DNA of 64,000 nt from positions 80,753-144,752 of the forward strand of contig QFQQ01000008.1 of assembly GCA_003243445.1 (NCBI GenBank). Direction: 5' to 3'. How positions within the stretch are numbered: position 1 is the first letter of the stretch; each line of letters starts with the position of its first letter. The translations under genes were made by a program, and so were the position numbers. The stretch comes from Citrobacter freundii (GTDB lineage: Bacteria > Bacteroidota > Bacteroidia > Chitinophagales > Chitinophagaceae). This document shows, piece after piece, positions 16,344-25,812 of the stretch. The notes under the pieces are model-generated. The model was not told the origin of the DNA and searched no databases. It was given only the letters and a program-made list of their open reading frames with translations.

Positions 16344-17747
16344 ATGGCATACGATGTAGTTGTTCTCGGTAGTGGCCCCGGCGGTTACGTGGCGGCTATC
16401 CGGGCTTCCCAGCTAGGATTTAAGACAGCAATCATTGAAAAAGAAAGTCTCGGCGGCATCTGCCTCAACTGGGGTTGTATTCCTACCAAAGCCTTGTTGA
16501 AAAGCGCACAGGTAGTAAATGATATCAAACATGCTGAATCTTTCGGTATCGAAGCAACGGGCACCCCGAAATTCGATGCGATCATCAAACGCAGCCGTGG
16601 TGTTGCCGACAAGATGAGCAAAGGCGTCCAGTTTCTGATGAAAAAGAACAAGATCGATGTTGTCATGGGTTTTGGTAAACTGGTAGCAAAAGGTAAGATT
16701 GAAGTATCTGACAAAGACGGTAAAAAACAGATCGTTGAGGGAAAATATATCATCGTGGCAACAGGCGGCCGCAGCCGTGAGTTGCCTGCACTGAAGCAGG
16801 ATGGCAAAAAGATCATTGGCTACCGCGAAGGTATGTCTCTCGCCACTCAGCCTAAAAGCATGATCGTTGTAGGCAGCGGCGCTATCGGCGTTGAATTCGG
16901 ATATTTCTACAACAGCATCGGCACAAAAGTGACGATCGTTGAATTCCTCCCGCGCATCGTTCCTGTAGAAGACGAAGAGATCTCCAAAGAACTCGAGAAG
17001 AACTTCAAAAAACAAGGCATCGAGATACTCACTAGCAGCGAAGTGACTTCTGTGGATACATCAGGTGATGGTGTGAAAGCAAAAGTGAAAACAGCAAATG
17101 GTGAGATAACACTGGAAGCGGATATCGTGCTCAGCGCGGTAGGTGTTTCTGCAAATATCGAAGGTATAGGTCTGGAAGAACTTGGTATCAAAACCGACAA
17201 AGGCCGTATCACGGTGGATAAATACTATCAGACAAGCGTTCCGGGTATCTATGCGATCGGTGACTGTGTTCCTGGTCAGGCACTCGCACACGTTGCTTCA
17301 AAAGAAGGTATCGTTTGCGTTGAAGCAATTGGTTATAGCGAGAAAAAATACAATCATCAGCCAGAGCCGATCGATTACAACAACGTTCCGGGTTGTACTT
17401 ATTGCTATCCTGAAATAGCTTCCGTTGGTTATACGGAGAAACAGGCAAAAGAAGCCGGCTACGAGATCAAGGTTGGTAAATTCCCGCTTAGCGCATCCGG
17501 TAAAGCATCTGCTGCAGGACATGCTGAAGGCTTTATCAAAGTGATCTTCGATGCTAAATATGGCGAATGGCTTGGCACACACGCGGTCGGTTACAACGTG
17601 ACTGAGATCATTGAGCAAACTGTTACTGCCCGCAAGCTTGAGACCACTTATCATGAAGTGCTCAACAGCATTCACCCGCACCCAACCATCAGCGAAAGCG
17701 TGAAAGATGCAATTGAGGTAGCGTACGGCGAAGCGATACACCTGTAA
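16344..17747 (+). CDS. lpdA: Dihydrolipoyl dehydrogenase (E3)
   Basis: 467 residues from the ATG at 16344 (MAYDVVVLGSGPGGYVAAIR). FAD/NAD flavoenzyme that reoxidises dihydrolipoamide in 2-oxoacid dehydrogenase complexes and glycine cleavage. FAD-binding GSGPGG (9-14), redox-active disulfide Cys40/Cys45 in GGICLNWGCIPTK, NAD-binding VGSGAIGVEFG, and the C-terminal HPHPTISE, whose His-Glu pair forms the catalytic base. The frame is open 51 bp further upstream, but that extension is not E3-like. No E1/E2 genes are adjacent. Confidence 0.97.
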   Translation: MAYDVVVLGSGPGGYVAAIRASQLGFKTAIIEKESLGGICLNWGCIPTKALLKSAQVVNDIKHAESFGIEATGTPKFDAIIKRSRGVADKMSKGVQFLMKKNKIDVVMGFGKLVAKGKIEVSDKDGKKQIVEGKYIIVATGGRSRELPALKQDGKKIIGYREGMSLATQPKSMIVVGSGAIGVEFGYFYNSIGTKVTIVEFLPRIVPVEDEEISKELEKNFKKQGIEILTSSEVTSVDTSGDGVKAKVKTANGEITLEADIVLSAVGVSANIEGIGLEELGIKTDKGRITVDKYYQTSVPGIYAIGDCVPGQALAHVASKEGIVCVEAIGYSEKKYNHQPEPIDYNNVPGCTYCYPEIASVGYTEKQAKEAGYEIKVGKFPLSASGKASAAGHAEGFIKVIFDAKYGEWLGTHAVGYNVTEIIEQTVTARKLETTYHEVLNSIHPHPTISESVKDAIEVAYGEAIHL

Positions 17748-17756
17748 CAAGGTAAA

Positions 17757-17900
17757 AGGTTTAATAGGTTTCATAAGTTTCAAAGGTTTCATAGGTTTCG
17801 TAACGGTTGGAAATTTTCCAACTATCACGAAACCTCTGAAACCTTTGAAACTTATTGAACCTCTGGAACCTCTCAAACTTTTCAAACCTCTCAAACCTTT
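17757..17900. repeat. 3'-end inverted repeat, family A, copy 6
   Basis: AGGTTTCATAAGTTTCAAAGG with TTTCATAGGTTTCGT is mirrored by ACGAAACCTCTGAAACC and TTTGAAACTTATTGAACC. It is shorter of loop than the others (GTTGGAAATTTTCCAAC closes it) and lacks the GCGGCAGCAACC motif. It starts 9 bp after the lpdA stop; extra AACCTCTCAAAC units trail towards pcm. Confidence 0.87.
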
Positions 17901-17933
17901 CTTACTTTATTAGTCCTATCTTGCGGACTGCTT

Positions 17934-18590
17934 ATGAGACCAACCGAAGATTCATATCGTTTCCAGGGATTAAGAAGAAAGTTAGTAGATGTGGTGGCTG
18001 CTAAAGGCATCACCAATGAGAAAGTATTACAGGTGATCGGCAAAGTGCCGCGTCATTTTTTTCTTGACTCCGCTTTCGGTGAAGAAGCTTATGCCGATAA
18101 AGCATTTCCTATCGGGGAAGGACAGACTATTTCGCAGCCTTACACTGTAGCATATCAAACACAATTGCTGGAGCTGGAACCTTTCAAAAAAGTGCTTGAA
18201 ATTGGAACGGGCAGCGCTTACCAGGCTGTAGTACTTGCAGAAATGGGTGTGCAGGTTTATACAATTGAACGGCAGAAGAAATTATTTGAACTCAATAAGG
18301 ATTTCGGCCTGCTGAAGAAATATCCATCTATCAAATTCTTTTATGGAGATGGATACGAGGGATTGCCTACCTATGCTCCGTTTGATCGTGTGATCATCAC
18401 GGCTGCAGCACCCGAGATCCCGCAGAAACTGATCGCTCAGCTGAAAGTGGGCGGCATGATGGTGATTCCTGTTGGTGCCGGTGATGTGCAACGCATGATG
18501 CGTTTGACCAAACTGGCCGATGGCGGATTAAAAGAAGAAGTGTTTGATAACTTCTCGTTTGTGCCGATGCTGGGTGGAAAGAATAACTAA
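17934..18590 (+). CDS. pcm: Protein-L-isoaspartate O-methyltransferase
   Basis: 218 residues. SAM-dependent repair methyltransferase acting on isoaspartyl residues in damaged proteins. It has the conserved PRHFF...A pocket (39-47), GEGQTISQPYTVA (61-73) and SAM motif I VLEIGTGSAYQAV (87-99), then FDRVIITAAAPEIPQKL. Complete domain, no signal peptide. Start ATG at 17934. It is the last ordinary chromosomal gene before the accessory region. Confidence 0.95.
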   Translation: MRPTEDSYRFQGLRRKLVDVVAAKGITNEKVLQVIGKVPRHFFLDSAFGEEAYADKAFPIGEGQTISQPYTVAYQTQLLELEPFKKVLEIGTGSAYQAVVLAEMGVQVYTIERQKKLFELNKDFGLLKKYPSIKFFYGDGYEGLPTYAPFDRVIITAAAPEIPQKLIAQLKVGGMMVIPVGAGDVQRMMRLTKLADGGLKEEVFDNFSFVPMLGGKNN

Positions 18591-18857
18591 CTACGGCCGG
18601 GTGATTGAAGTGGAATTCCGTAGGTACTGCAGGTTGTTCTGGCAACTCCATTATCCTGTAACTTTTATTTGTTGCAGTTTCTATGGTTACGCCAAAAGAA
18701 TCATTGGATAGGATATCCCCCTTTATATCTTTATAATTTGGCAACGCTTGTAAGCCCATTTTTCCAGGCTGTCTTAAACCCGATCAAAAGAGACTGCGTA
18801 AACAGTTACAATCTGTGGGACAGGTCAGTCCAAGAGAAGAAAAATGGCTTAAAACTA
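18591..18857. other. Gene-poor gap, possible decayed fragment on minus strand
   Basis: On the minus strand from 18759 a frame reads MGLQALPNYKDIKGDIL and later PEQPAVPTEFHFNHP, protein-like down to about 18595. Beyond that it only continues as an antisense read of pcm. It may be the remnant of an accessory gene cut off at the pcm boundary. I do not recognise a family. Confidence 0.25.
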
Positions 18858-19346
18858 TTAAGCCAATTGCCAATACGGTGAGTTGGGGTTCATTTTCCTT
18901 GATATTGAAAACACAAATTCACCATCATAGTGAATATCTTCCAATTTCCGCCCTAACTGGTAAGCTCCCAACTCAAAACATTGTAAAACGGTAGCAAATA
19001 AATGATCAAAACTATCGTACCTCCTTTCTATTCCGTCAAACCTAGAATCATCAGGAGAATAACAGAAAATTCCTTTATTCTGATTCAAACAATCAACCAA
19101 TAGATAATCTCTATTGCCATTCCAGAAAATAGGTACGAAACCTTTTACCCATGATCCATAGTCAACGCATTGGACTGGCTCGTCGGCAATACAGATATCG
19201 AACTCAATACCACCACCATCAATCGCATATAGGACATTAATAAGTTTTCGCAAAAAGACAAGGAACTCGTGTTTGAGTTCCTTGATTCTTTTAACTCCGA
19301 TAGAAAAATTAAAAACGCACACAGGTAAGTAGACTTTATAATCCAA
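18858..19346 (-). CDS. SUKH/SMI1-KNR4-like protein, candidate immunity protein
   Basis: 162 residues, no signal peptide. The middle (GSWVKGFVPIFWNGNRDYLL, then CYSPDDSR and a YDSFDHLFATVLQCFE helix) has the W..G.vPI..NGN.dYL..D...... SF..lL pattern of SUKH immunity proteins. It is the last gene of the RHS operon and overlaps the preceding lipoprotein gene by 11 bp, matching the position of immunity genes behind RHS toxin tips. The SUKH assignment is from pattern only; it could be an unrelated hypothetical. Confidence 0.55.
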   Translation of the reverse strand: MDYKVYLPVCVFNFSIGVKRIKELKHEFLVFLRKLINVLYAIDGGGIEFDICIADEPVQCVDYGSWVKGFVPIFWNGNRDYLLVDCLNQNKGIFCYSPDDSRFDGIERRYDSFDHLFATVLQCFELGAYQLGRKLEDIHYDGEFVFSISRKMNPNSPYWQLA

Positions 19347-19878
19347 ATAAACGAGAGACTACCACTCGATTATTAATAACGCCTTCTTTTACGCCCTTTC
19401 TGTTAAGCGTACTATCTGGAAGCGGAGTGCGGTATATCAAATAAGTATATTGAGTTAAGCCGCCCCGATTGTATACAAGGCGTATAGGATCGCCATTAGT
19501 GATACTGACGCATTTACTAGCCTTTAATTTAAAAGTAAGAGAATCGACTATTTCGTTTGTCCAATTTATAGATCTTAATAAAGAGTCTGCGATAGTTGAT
19601 TCTTTGGCGATGTCCATACCTCCTTTTCTCGGCCTCTGCGGATCGATCCGTCCATCAGATAAAGCAATGCCTAAATTAAAATTTCCACCTTTACCCAATC
19701 CAAACATAATAGACTGGTCGACCGGTGTCTTAGACAAATAGTAATTAGTCAAATCATTAATTTCTTTATCTCGTTCCTTATAGTTTGTTATGGCATCATT
19801 TAGCGTGTAGCTATCCGTGCAACCTGCAATTAAGGCAATAACAAAGAAACTAGATAATCTTAAGACTGAATATTTCAT
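19336..19878 (-). CDS. Small lipoprotein, candidate immunity protein
   Basis: 180 residues with a lipoprotein signal (MKYSVLRLSSFFVIALIAGC; lipobox LIAGC). The mature part is soluble and of unknown family (SIMFGLGKGGNFNLGIALSD; VVVSRLFGL end). It starts 17 bp after the orphan RHS tip ends and overlaps the SUKH-like gene. Membrane anchoring and position suggest protection against a toxin that acts in or crosses the periplasm, but this is inference. The region is visibly AT-richer than the flanking housekeeping genes. Confidence 0.68.
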   Translation of the reverse strand: MKYSVLRLSSFFVIALIAGCTDSYTLNDAITNYKERDKEINDLTNYYLSKTPVDQSIMFGLGKGGNFNLGIALSDGRIDPQRPRKGGMDIAKESTIADSLLRSINWTNEIVDSLTFKLKASKCVSITNGDPIRLVYNRGGLTQYTYLIYRTPLPDSTLNRKGVKEGVINNRVVVSRLFGL

Positions 19879-19895
19879 TATATTTCATTAAAAGA

Positions 19896-20826
19896 TTACC
19901 ACCAATCACCATCCAAATCCCTTCGATTTTCCCTATAGTACTTAAAGCCAATTTTGATCCACTGATGATCTACAGGATTGTCTCCAAATGGAGCGAATAA
20001 AATTGGGCCTCTTGGTGTCTGCTTAACAGGGTTCCATCCTTCATGGCACAGTTTTTCCCTACTCGGCATATTTTAAAACCTCAGCCATTCCGGCAAATTG
20101 TAACAGGGTTGCTTCCGGGAATAGGCCAGTAGCTTTGCCCGTCACACCAAAATGGAAGTTATTTAAATCCTCAGCCCTGGCGTTAGCATCTCCAAAGGAG
20201 AATTGAGTATCACCTAAGTCAGCATTAGGATTAGTCTCGGTATCTTTTCGGTAAAAAGCAATCCCTAGAATGTGCTCCTTGAGCTCACCAGAACGAATCC
20301 TTTCGTTACTTTCATTCAGATCTTGTAATACCAACGGCCTCTTTTTTTACATAATTATAAAAAGTAACTGGATTCCAAATCCCATCTGCTGTTTTAGCAT
20401 TCTTATTTAATAAATTCTTAAACCATTTACCAGCGTTAATCTTTCCTCCAAGTTCTCCGACTAGTTCCATTTTTTTACCGTCTTGCATAAATACCCGTAA
20501 ATCCTTATCCTTGGCATCATAATGTAGAACGTAACCATTTTTATCAATAACGCTACTATCTCCTAAATAATCAGAGAACTTGATAGGATTATTATTCATC
20601 GCAACATATAGACTGGATGAATAATCCGGCTTCGGATCTATCTGCAAAAATCTTCCTATTTGAGGATCGTGTGTGCGGTAGAAAGATTCGTAAAAATTAA
20701 GATCGAAGTTGCTATTGAATTCATACTGCTGATACTTCTTTTTACTCTCTGGCCCTTCGAATGCTAATGTCTTACCCGATATGCCCGCCATCGTCAACCC
20801 AAACGGATAATAATGACTCTCTTCCT
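19896..20826 (-). pseudogene. Orphan RHS C-terminal toxin tip (Ntox44-like), two frameshifts
   Basis: It begins right after a stop codon with EESHYYPFGLTMAGISGK, the same junction found inside the full RHS protein upstream (EEDHYYPFGLTMAGISSK). The RHS core follows (DPQIGRFLQIDPKPDYSSS, NNPIKFSDYLGDSS). The tip then has LEDLNNFHFGVTGKATGL-type sequence (EDLNNFHFGVTGKATGL) and FAPFGDNPVDHQWIKIG, reminiscent of polymorphic toxin type 44. Frame breaks occur at an A7 run near 20340 (removing one A restores VKKRPLVLQDLNE) and near 20065; the last 57 codons (19896-20069) are in a third frame. It has no start of its own, so it is a displaced cassette. Two candidate immunity genes follow. Confidence 0.8.
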
Positions 20827-20840
20827 AAGTTAGTATTTCT

Positions 20841-21416
20841 TCAATAAACGTATCTGTTCATAATCTTGTTGTTGTTTAAAAGAATGTCATTCCTTAAAAG
20901 GCTATCAAGATTTTTTAGATACGAATAATCATTTTTGCCGCTAACTATACATTTTGAATTGTAGTAGGCAAGATAACGCGGGCAGTGAAAACACCCAGTA
21001 TACATACTTGTGTCTACCGAAGTATATGTTACTAGACCAGTTTTTTTGACAAAATTATTCCAGTATTTTATATCAATGTCAAAAATATATCCGTGATATA
21101 AAGTTGGACTTATTGAGTCTTTAAGATTTAAAGAAGGTCGCTCACGTATAAGTTCACTATATCGCCCTTTAATATCAGAATCTTTTTTGGTTACGATTAG
21201 TGACCAAGACGTGTCGAACTCCGTCGCCGCTTTACTAAATCCGAACATGAGCGTATCACTAGCTGAATTGAATATGCTCGTATATTCTGGTATATTTTTT
21301 AAAAATACCTGCAATCCATTTACTTCAACAATCTCATTTTTATTTCCCTTAATTGTTGGATTGTCAGTACAAGAAAAAAGGGTTACAAGCATTATAAATA
21401 CCATTAAATATTTCAT
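20841..21416 (-). CDS. Lipoprotein, candidate immunity protein of the RHS toxin
   Basis: 191 residues, lipoprotein signal MKYLMVFIMLVTLFSC (lipobox LFSC), mature part of unknown family with a CFHC pair. Its ATG overlaps the stop of the RHS gene (ATGA, 21413-21416), so it is translationally coupled to the toxin, as expected for immunity. It shares the MKY...C lipoprotein layout and an MFG[LF] motif with the protein at 19336-19878; whether they are homologous needs alignment. Confidence 0.72.
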   Translation of the reverse strand: MKYLMVFIMLVTLFSCTDNPTIKGNKNEIVEVNGLQVFLKNIPEYTSIFNSASDTLMFGFSKAATEFDTSWSLIVTKKDSDIKGRYSELIRERPSLNLKDSISPTLYHGYIFDIDIKYWNNFVKKTGLVTYTSVDTSMYTGCFHCPRYLAYYNSKCIVSGKNDYSYLKNLDSLLRNDILLNNNKIMNRYVY

Positions 21417-24400
21417 TTCTTAATCTGTTTATAGTTCATATAGCTTTTGTACTCGTTGGGCAGCACAGGATTTTGCACAGTATTATTCAACCCGCCATAT
21501 CCAGTTCCAGTTCCATAGATAGTAAATCCATATGCGGATACGATAAAGGCAGGAGTTTGACGGCCCAAAACCGGCTGAAAATCTGGATAAGTTTTTTCAC
21601 CGCCTGCTCTGGTTGAAGGAGTATTTAATTTTAAAAATTTTGCCATATCCCCACTGTAACCGTCATACCCTGTTTGATCGGCTACATGTTTTTTATTATG
21701 AGCGTGTCCGGCGGCGAAGAAAGTTCCTTTTTTATCTTTGTAAGTTTCTTCAATCGCGCCTATTAAGTCGTATTGATTATCTCCTTTTCGATATTTGTCA
21801 GGGAGGGCTGTCAGTCTCAATTCTTTTGATTCGCTAACTTCTGCGACAAAAGCCATCTCAAAACCTTTGCTGTCTGCAGAACTTGCTATCTTTTCCATGT
21901 CGGCGGCAGTATTGGCCCCCATGAACGCTACAGAAAGGCCTCTAAAACTTTCACCCAATTTAGTTGCGGCCTCGAGAGATAATTTACTTGCATCAAAAGG
22001 AGTTTTTCCTCCTTCATGACCTAGAAAATGAACTTGATTTGGCAAATTATCACCAACTACCCCTAAGTACCGGCCAGTACTGCCATATACCCATGTTGTG
22101 TCTCCCAAAGGATCACTGTATAAAATTGGATTGTTTGCCATGGCTGCATACGGACTAAACTTCTCGTTAGGTTTCGGATCAATTTGCCAGAACCGGCCTA
22201 TCTGCGGATCAAGATTCCGATAAAATGCGTCATACGTATTGATGTCAAATGCATCATTATGTTCGATTCCGTTGTATTTATATTTATTTTCAGGCCCTCC
22301 AAACGATAATGCCTTCGAACTAATCCCCGCCATAGTAAGTCCAAACGGATAATAATGATCCTCTTCCCGTAGTGGGCCTGGGATATGCGTTACGCCCAGA
22401 TTATCAAAGAACACCGGCAAATTACTTTCATTGCTCACATAAATATACAAATATCCGCTCTTTGTTACCAGTACCGGCAAATCGGTAAATGCCGTATGCA
22501 ATTTGTATCCACCACCAGGCTTTACAGGATCTGAACTTCCGCCTACAAAACGGAACTGTTCATCGAAAAGCATCCAGTTCACAAAAGCCCTGGCATTATT
22601 AGAGCCCTCTGCCTGCCCGCCTAGGAAAAGAGATAGGCTGCTCGAATTATTACCTGCACCGCTAATGGCGGTAGCTGTTGTTCCGCCATGTCCTGCCGCC
22701 GCAAGGGCGGGACTACCTGCAAAGGCGGTCAGCAATTCTGTCAGCGCAACTGTAGCAGGAGAGCCTGCACCACCACCCGGAAGGGTATAGAATGATTCGG
22801 CAGTGATACGCACCTGATCGCCGCTCATTACTTTTAGAGTAATTCCAAGACCAGTTTTTTCATTCGCCAATCCTCCATGCACACGATAAACCTTGCTTTC
22901 AAAACTTGCCTGGGAACCGGCTCCAGCAACCGTTTTATCAACCCGACGACCGTTCACAATGTCATAATAATCATCCTCGGTAGTATAGCGGCTGTCCTCG
23001 ACGGTGGCAGGGATATAACAAATATTCTCCTGTTGGTCGGTCAGCACCATGCGAACGTTACCCAAATGGTCCTTAACGAAATAATCGAACACAAACCGGT
23101 CCGCAAGAGGTGAGGGACACGTAATGGCAGTGGCCTTTGCAAAACGGATCTGCCCCTCTTCCATGTTGGAAAACTTCAGCTCGTTGTTTTCATAGACACT
23201 GCCACCTGCATAAACGGTCGTTGTAATCTTATTGGGAATAACCGTTTGATCAGTCACTACTTTTTTCAGCTTCGAGCCCGCTGCATCATAAGTGTATTCT
23301 ACCGTTCCTTTTCCCGTTACGGTTATCAGAGATGGAAGATTGAGGTGATTGTAGGTAATCGCGCTGATATCTTTATTCTTATCTACGGTCAGGTTCCCAT
23401 TCCAGTCATAGCTATAATCCGAAGTTCCCGCTGCATTGCTGCCATCATGGAAATCACCCAATTTAGTATTCGGATCATTCTGCGCGTCCGTTACCCTGTC
23501 CAGTTTGTTACTGTTTGATGAATAGACATAGCTTAATAGATCGATCGGCGTTGAAGATGAACCGCCCAGTTTCCAGCCGTATTGAGTCATCCCCAGAATG
23601 TTGCCATTGGGATCATATGCTGAAGCGGGATTTGTTCCGTCACCCATTTTAACACTGTAATTCATGGTGCCATTGCCCCAGTTCGCACCATCTTTCTGCT
23701 CATAGTCTCCCCGGAGGACTCTGTTGGCTCCATCATACTCGAAATCATATTTCCGCGATACCCCATCACCTTTACTTTTCCATACCATGCCATTGATGTT
23801 CCCATTAAACTCTCCGCTATTGCTACCAGCCAGAAAATCCTTACCAGATTTATTGCCCAGCTTGTCATAGCCTAATTCATACCCAAAGAAGGCGGCCGCA
23901 GTTCCTTCCAGGTAATTTCGATTCATCCCCAATACCCAATCCCTGATATTGTAATCAGTTACCTGGTTCTCCAGCCCATTTCCGCTATTCAAGTACGGCG
24001 CCAATTTCTTTTGCTTAATTCGCCCTAACGCATCATATTCATATTGAACAACGGTTTTTTCGCCCGTATTTCCCACTCCATTATCCGTAAATACTTCCTT
24101 TTTTATGGCTACTATCCTCCCCAACACATCATAATCATTCCTGGTTCGTATCTTATGCCGCTGAGTAGCACCAGAGCCAGTGATATTTGTCCGTTGATAA
24201 CTGGCCAATAACTGACCACTAAAACTATATTGATTGGTGGTCACAATAGACCCTCCTGCTATATTATGAGCAATGTTTTGCAACACCCTGCTCTCATCGT
24301 CATAGTAATTAATGCTGAACAGAAACTGCGAAGTCCCCAATACCCTTACCCTTGTACCAGTGACCAGCCCGTTAAGCTTGGAGCTTTGGTTCAATGGCTG

Positions 24401-25786
24401 GGGATAGGGGAAATTACTATTGCTGGGCGTATAAAAAGCAGCATCATCATCGGTGGACCTGGATGGAGAAAACGGGTTACCGTTTGCTGCCAGCCAGTTG
24501 TAATTATCATAGAAAGTTTCGCTTAACACCGTATATGTCTGTCCGGTCAGATTGGGATAACTTGTACTGGCCGCGGCTGCCAGAGCATGAGTGGACTGGC
24601 TGCTGTTATTGTCCCAAAGACCCGTTTGTATGATCCTGTCGAGATCGTCATATTTGGTATATAACCATTTTACCGGTGAACCATTTTGGAGATTAGCATC
24701 CTGCATTAGCACCACGCGATCACGCGCATCGTATACCATATAAGTTGGCCCGGCACCTGGCACTTTTTTCATGATCATCCGGTTGCGGTCATCGTATGCA
24801 TATTGAAAGCATTGTTCATTGAGAATTTCTGCCCATAGACCTGCCGAAGCTGTTGGAGTTGGCCAACTATTTTCATATAATCGCTGTACCCCAACCGGTT
24901 GAATTACATAGTTGAGTTTATTCCAAACATCATAAATATAGTAGGTACAAAGCCACCCGGTGTAACCAATTCCCGTACCGCTATCTGCTGTTCCTGTAAG
25001 CTGTACTTTTTTCAGAACAACATTACCAAGCTTATCCTTGAATTCTATCACCTGTTTTCCATGTTCGTCCACGGCAACAGTTTTATATAGCTCGCCTGGA
25101 TTGTAGAATCCCGAGGGAATATTCCCTTCCCATATCACTACCTGGTCCGTACTTGTGTTGAGATAATATTTTGTTTTTACAGAGCGGCGAGCTGATTCAA
25201 TAGCCTGGGATGTAGTGCCAACCCAACCGCCGCCTGGTGCAAAAACTTCCAGCGGCCTGCTCAGGGGGGATGCCTCCAGCACACTTTGGTTATAGGCCCA
25301 GTTAAGCCCATTCGTGCCGACATAAGTTTCGCCGGCCTGCCCGGATAGCTGTCCGTTGTAAAAAGCGACCTGCTGCTGAAACGGATTTGTTTTGAGCATG
25401 CCATCAGTACCTACGGCCGCAAAAGGCAGGTACTTTACTACTTCACGGCCATATTCGTCATACACCGCGGGGTTCACCAGGTCCGCAGTAACAGCTGTGC
25501 CGCCATAGGTGTTCATAGATGCCTGCTTCAATACCGTTTGTAATGGCCTTCCCAATCCATCTACATACTGTGTCATCATCCGGTGATCAGCGGGCTGGGA
25601 GGCTGTTGTGATATTTGCAGCATTGGTTTCTGGCTTTACAGCGTTCCAGCTACGTACATAATTGACGGGTAGCCCGACCGGATATGACGGAGGAAGTGTG
25701 GCCGGTTGTTGGGCGTCTGAGCCTAAAGCTGTAAAAAGACCAACCAAGAGGGAATAACACTTTGCCTGGTCGATAATTTTTTTCAT
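21413..25786 (-). CDS. DUF6443 RHS-repeat polymorphic toxin with putative JAB-like metallopeptidase tip
   Basis: 1457 residues from the ATG at 25786, which begins a signal peptide (KKIIDQAKCYSLLVGLFTALGSDAQ); an in-frame TTG at 25816 is less likely. DUF6443 follows (VRSWNAVKPETNA ... MMTQYVDGLGRPLQTVLKQAS). Next come YD/RHS repeats forming a cocoon, and the RHS core at about 1150-1220 (DHYYPFGLTMAG; DPQIGRFWQIDPKP; SDPLGD). The variable tip (about 1225-1457) has FFAAGHAHNKKH ... GYSGDMAKFL and PAFIVSAYGFTIYG. This recalls the HxH...S..D metal site of JAB/JAMM peptidases, so a peptidase toxin is inferred. A lipoprotein gene overlaps the stop. Confidence 0.88.
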   Translation of the reverse strand: MKKIIDQAKCYSLLVGLFTALGSDAQQPATLPPSYPVGLPVNYVRSWNAVKPETNAANITTASQPADHRMMTQYVDGLGRPLQTVLKQASMNTYGGTAVTADLVNPAVYDEYGREVVKYLPFAAVGTDGMLKTNPFQQQVAFYNGQLSGQAGETYVGTNGLNWAYNQSVLEASPLSRPLEVFAPGGGWVGTTSQAIESARRSVKTKYYLNTSTDQVVIWEGNIPSGFYNPGELYKTVAVDEHGKQVIEFKDKLGNVVLKKVQLTGTADSGTGIGYTGWLCTYYIYDVWNKLNYVIQPVGVQRLYENSWPTPTASAGLWAEILNEQCFQYAYDDRNRMIMKKVPGAGPTYMVYDARDRVVLMQDANLQNGSPVKWLYTKYDDLDRIIQTGLWDNNSSQSTHALAAAASTSYPNLTGQTYTVLSETFYDNYNWLAANGNPFSPSRSTDDDAAFYTPSNSNFPYPQPLNQSSKLNGLVTGTRVRVLGTSQFLFSINYYDDESRVLQNIAHNIAGGSIVTTNQYSFSGQLLASYQRTNITGSGATQRHKIRTRNDYDVLGRIVAIKKEVFTDNGVGNTGEKTVVQYEYDALGRIKQKKLAPYLNSGNGLENQVTDYNIRDWVLGMNRNYLEGTAAAFFGYELGYDKLGNKSGKDFLAGSNSGEFNGNINGMVWKSKGDGVSRKYDFEYDGANRVLRGDYEQKDGANWGNGTMNYSVKMGDGTNPASAYDPNGNILGMTQYGWKLGGSSSTPIDLLSYVYSSNSNKLDRVTDAQNDPNTKLGDFHDGSNAAGTSDYSYDWNGNLTVDKNKDISAITYNHLNLPSLITVTGKGTVEYTYDAAGSKLKKVVTDQTVIPNKITTTVYAGGSVYENNELKFSNMEEGQIRFAKATAITCPSPLADRFVFDYFVKDHLGNVRMVLTDQQENICYIPATVEDSRYTTEDDYYDIVNGRRVDKTVAGAGSQASFESKVYRVHGGLANEKTGLGITLKVMSGDQVRITAESFYTLPGGGAGSPATVALTELLTAFAGSPALAAAGHGGTTATAISGAGNNSSSLSLFLGGQAEGSNNARAFVNWMLFDEQFRFVGGSSDPVKPGGGYKLHTAFTDLPVLVTKSGYLYIYVSNESNLPVFFDNLGVTHIPGPLREEDHYYPFGLTMAGISSKALSFGGPENKYKYNGIEHNDAFDINTYDAFYRNLDPQIGRFWQIDPKPNEKFSPYAAMANNPILYSDPLGDTTWVYGSTGRYLGVVGDNLPNQVHFLGHEGGKTPFDASKLSLEAATKLGESFRGLSVAFMGANTAADMEKIASSADSKGFEMAFVAEVSESKELRLTALPDKYRKGDNQYDLIGAIEETYKDKKGTFFAAGHAHNKKHVADQTGYDGYSGDMAKFLKLNTPSTRAGGEKTYPDFQPVLGRQTPAFIVSAYGFTIYGTGTGYGGLNNTVQNPVLPNEYKSYMNYKQIKK

Positions 25787-25812
25787 ATATACTTCTATTG
25801 ATGATCGATTGT

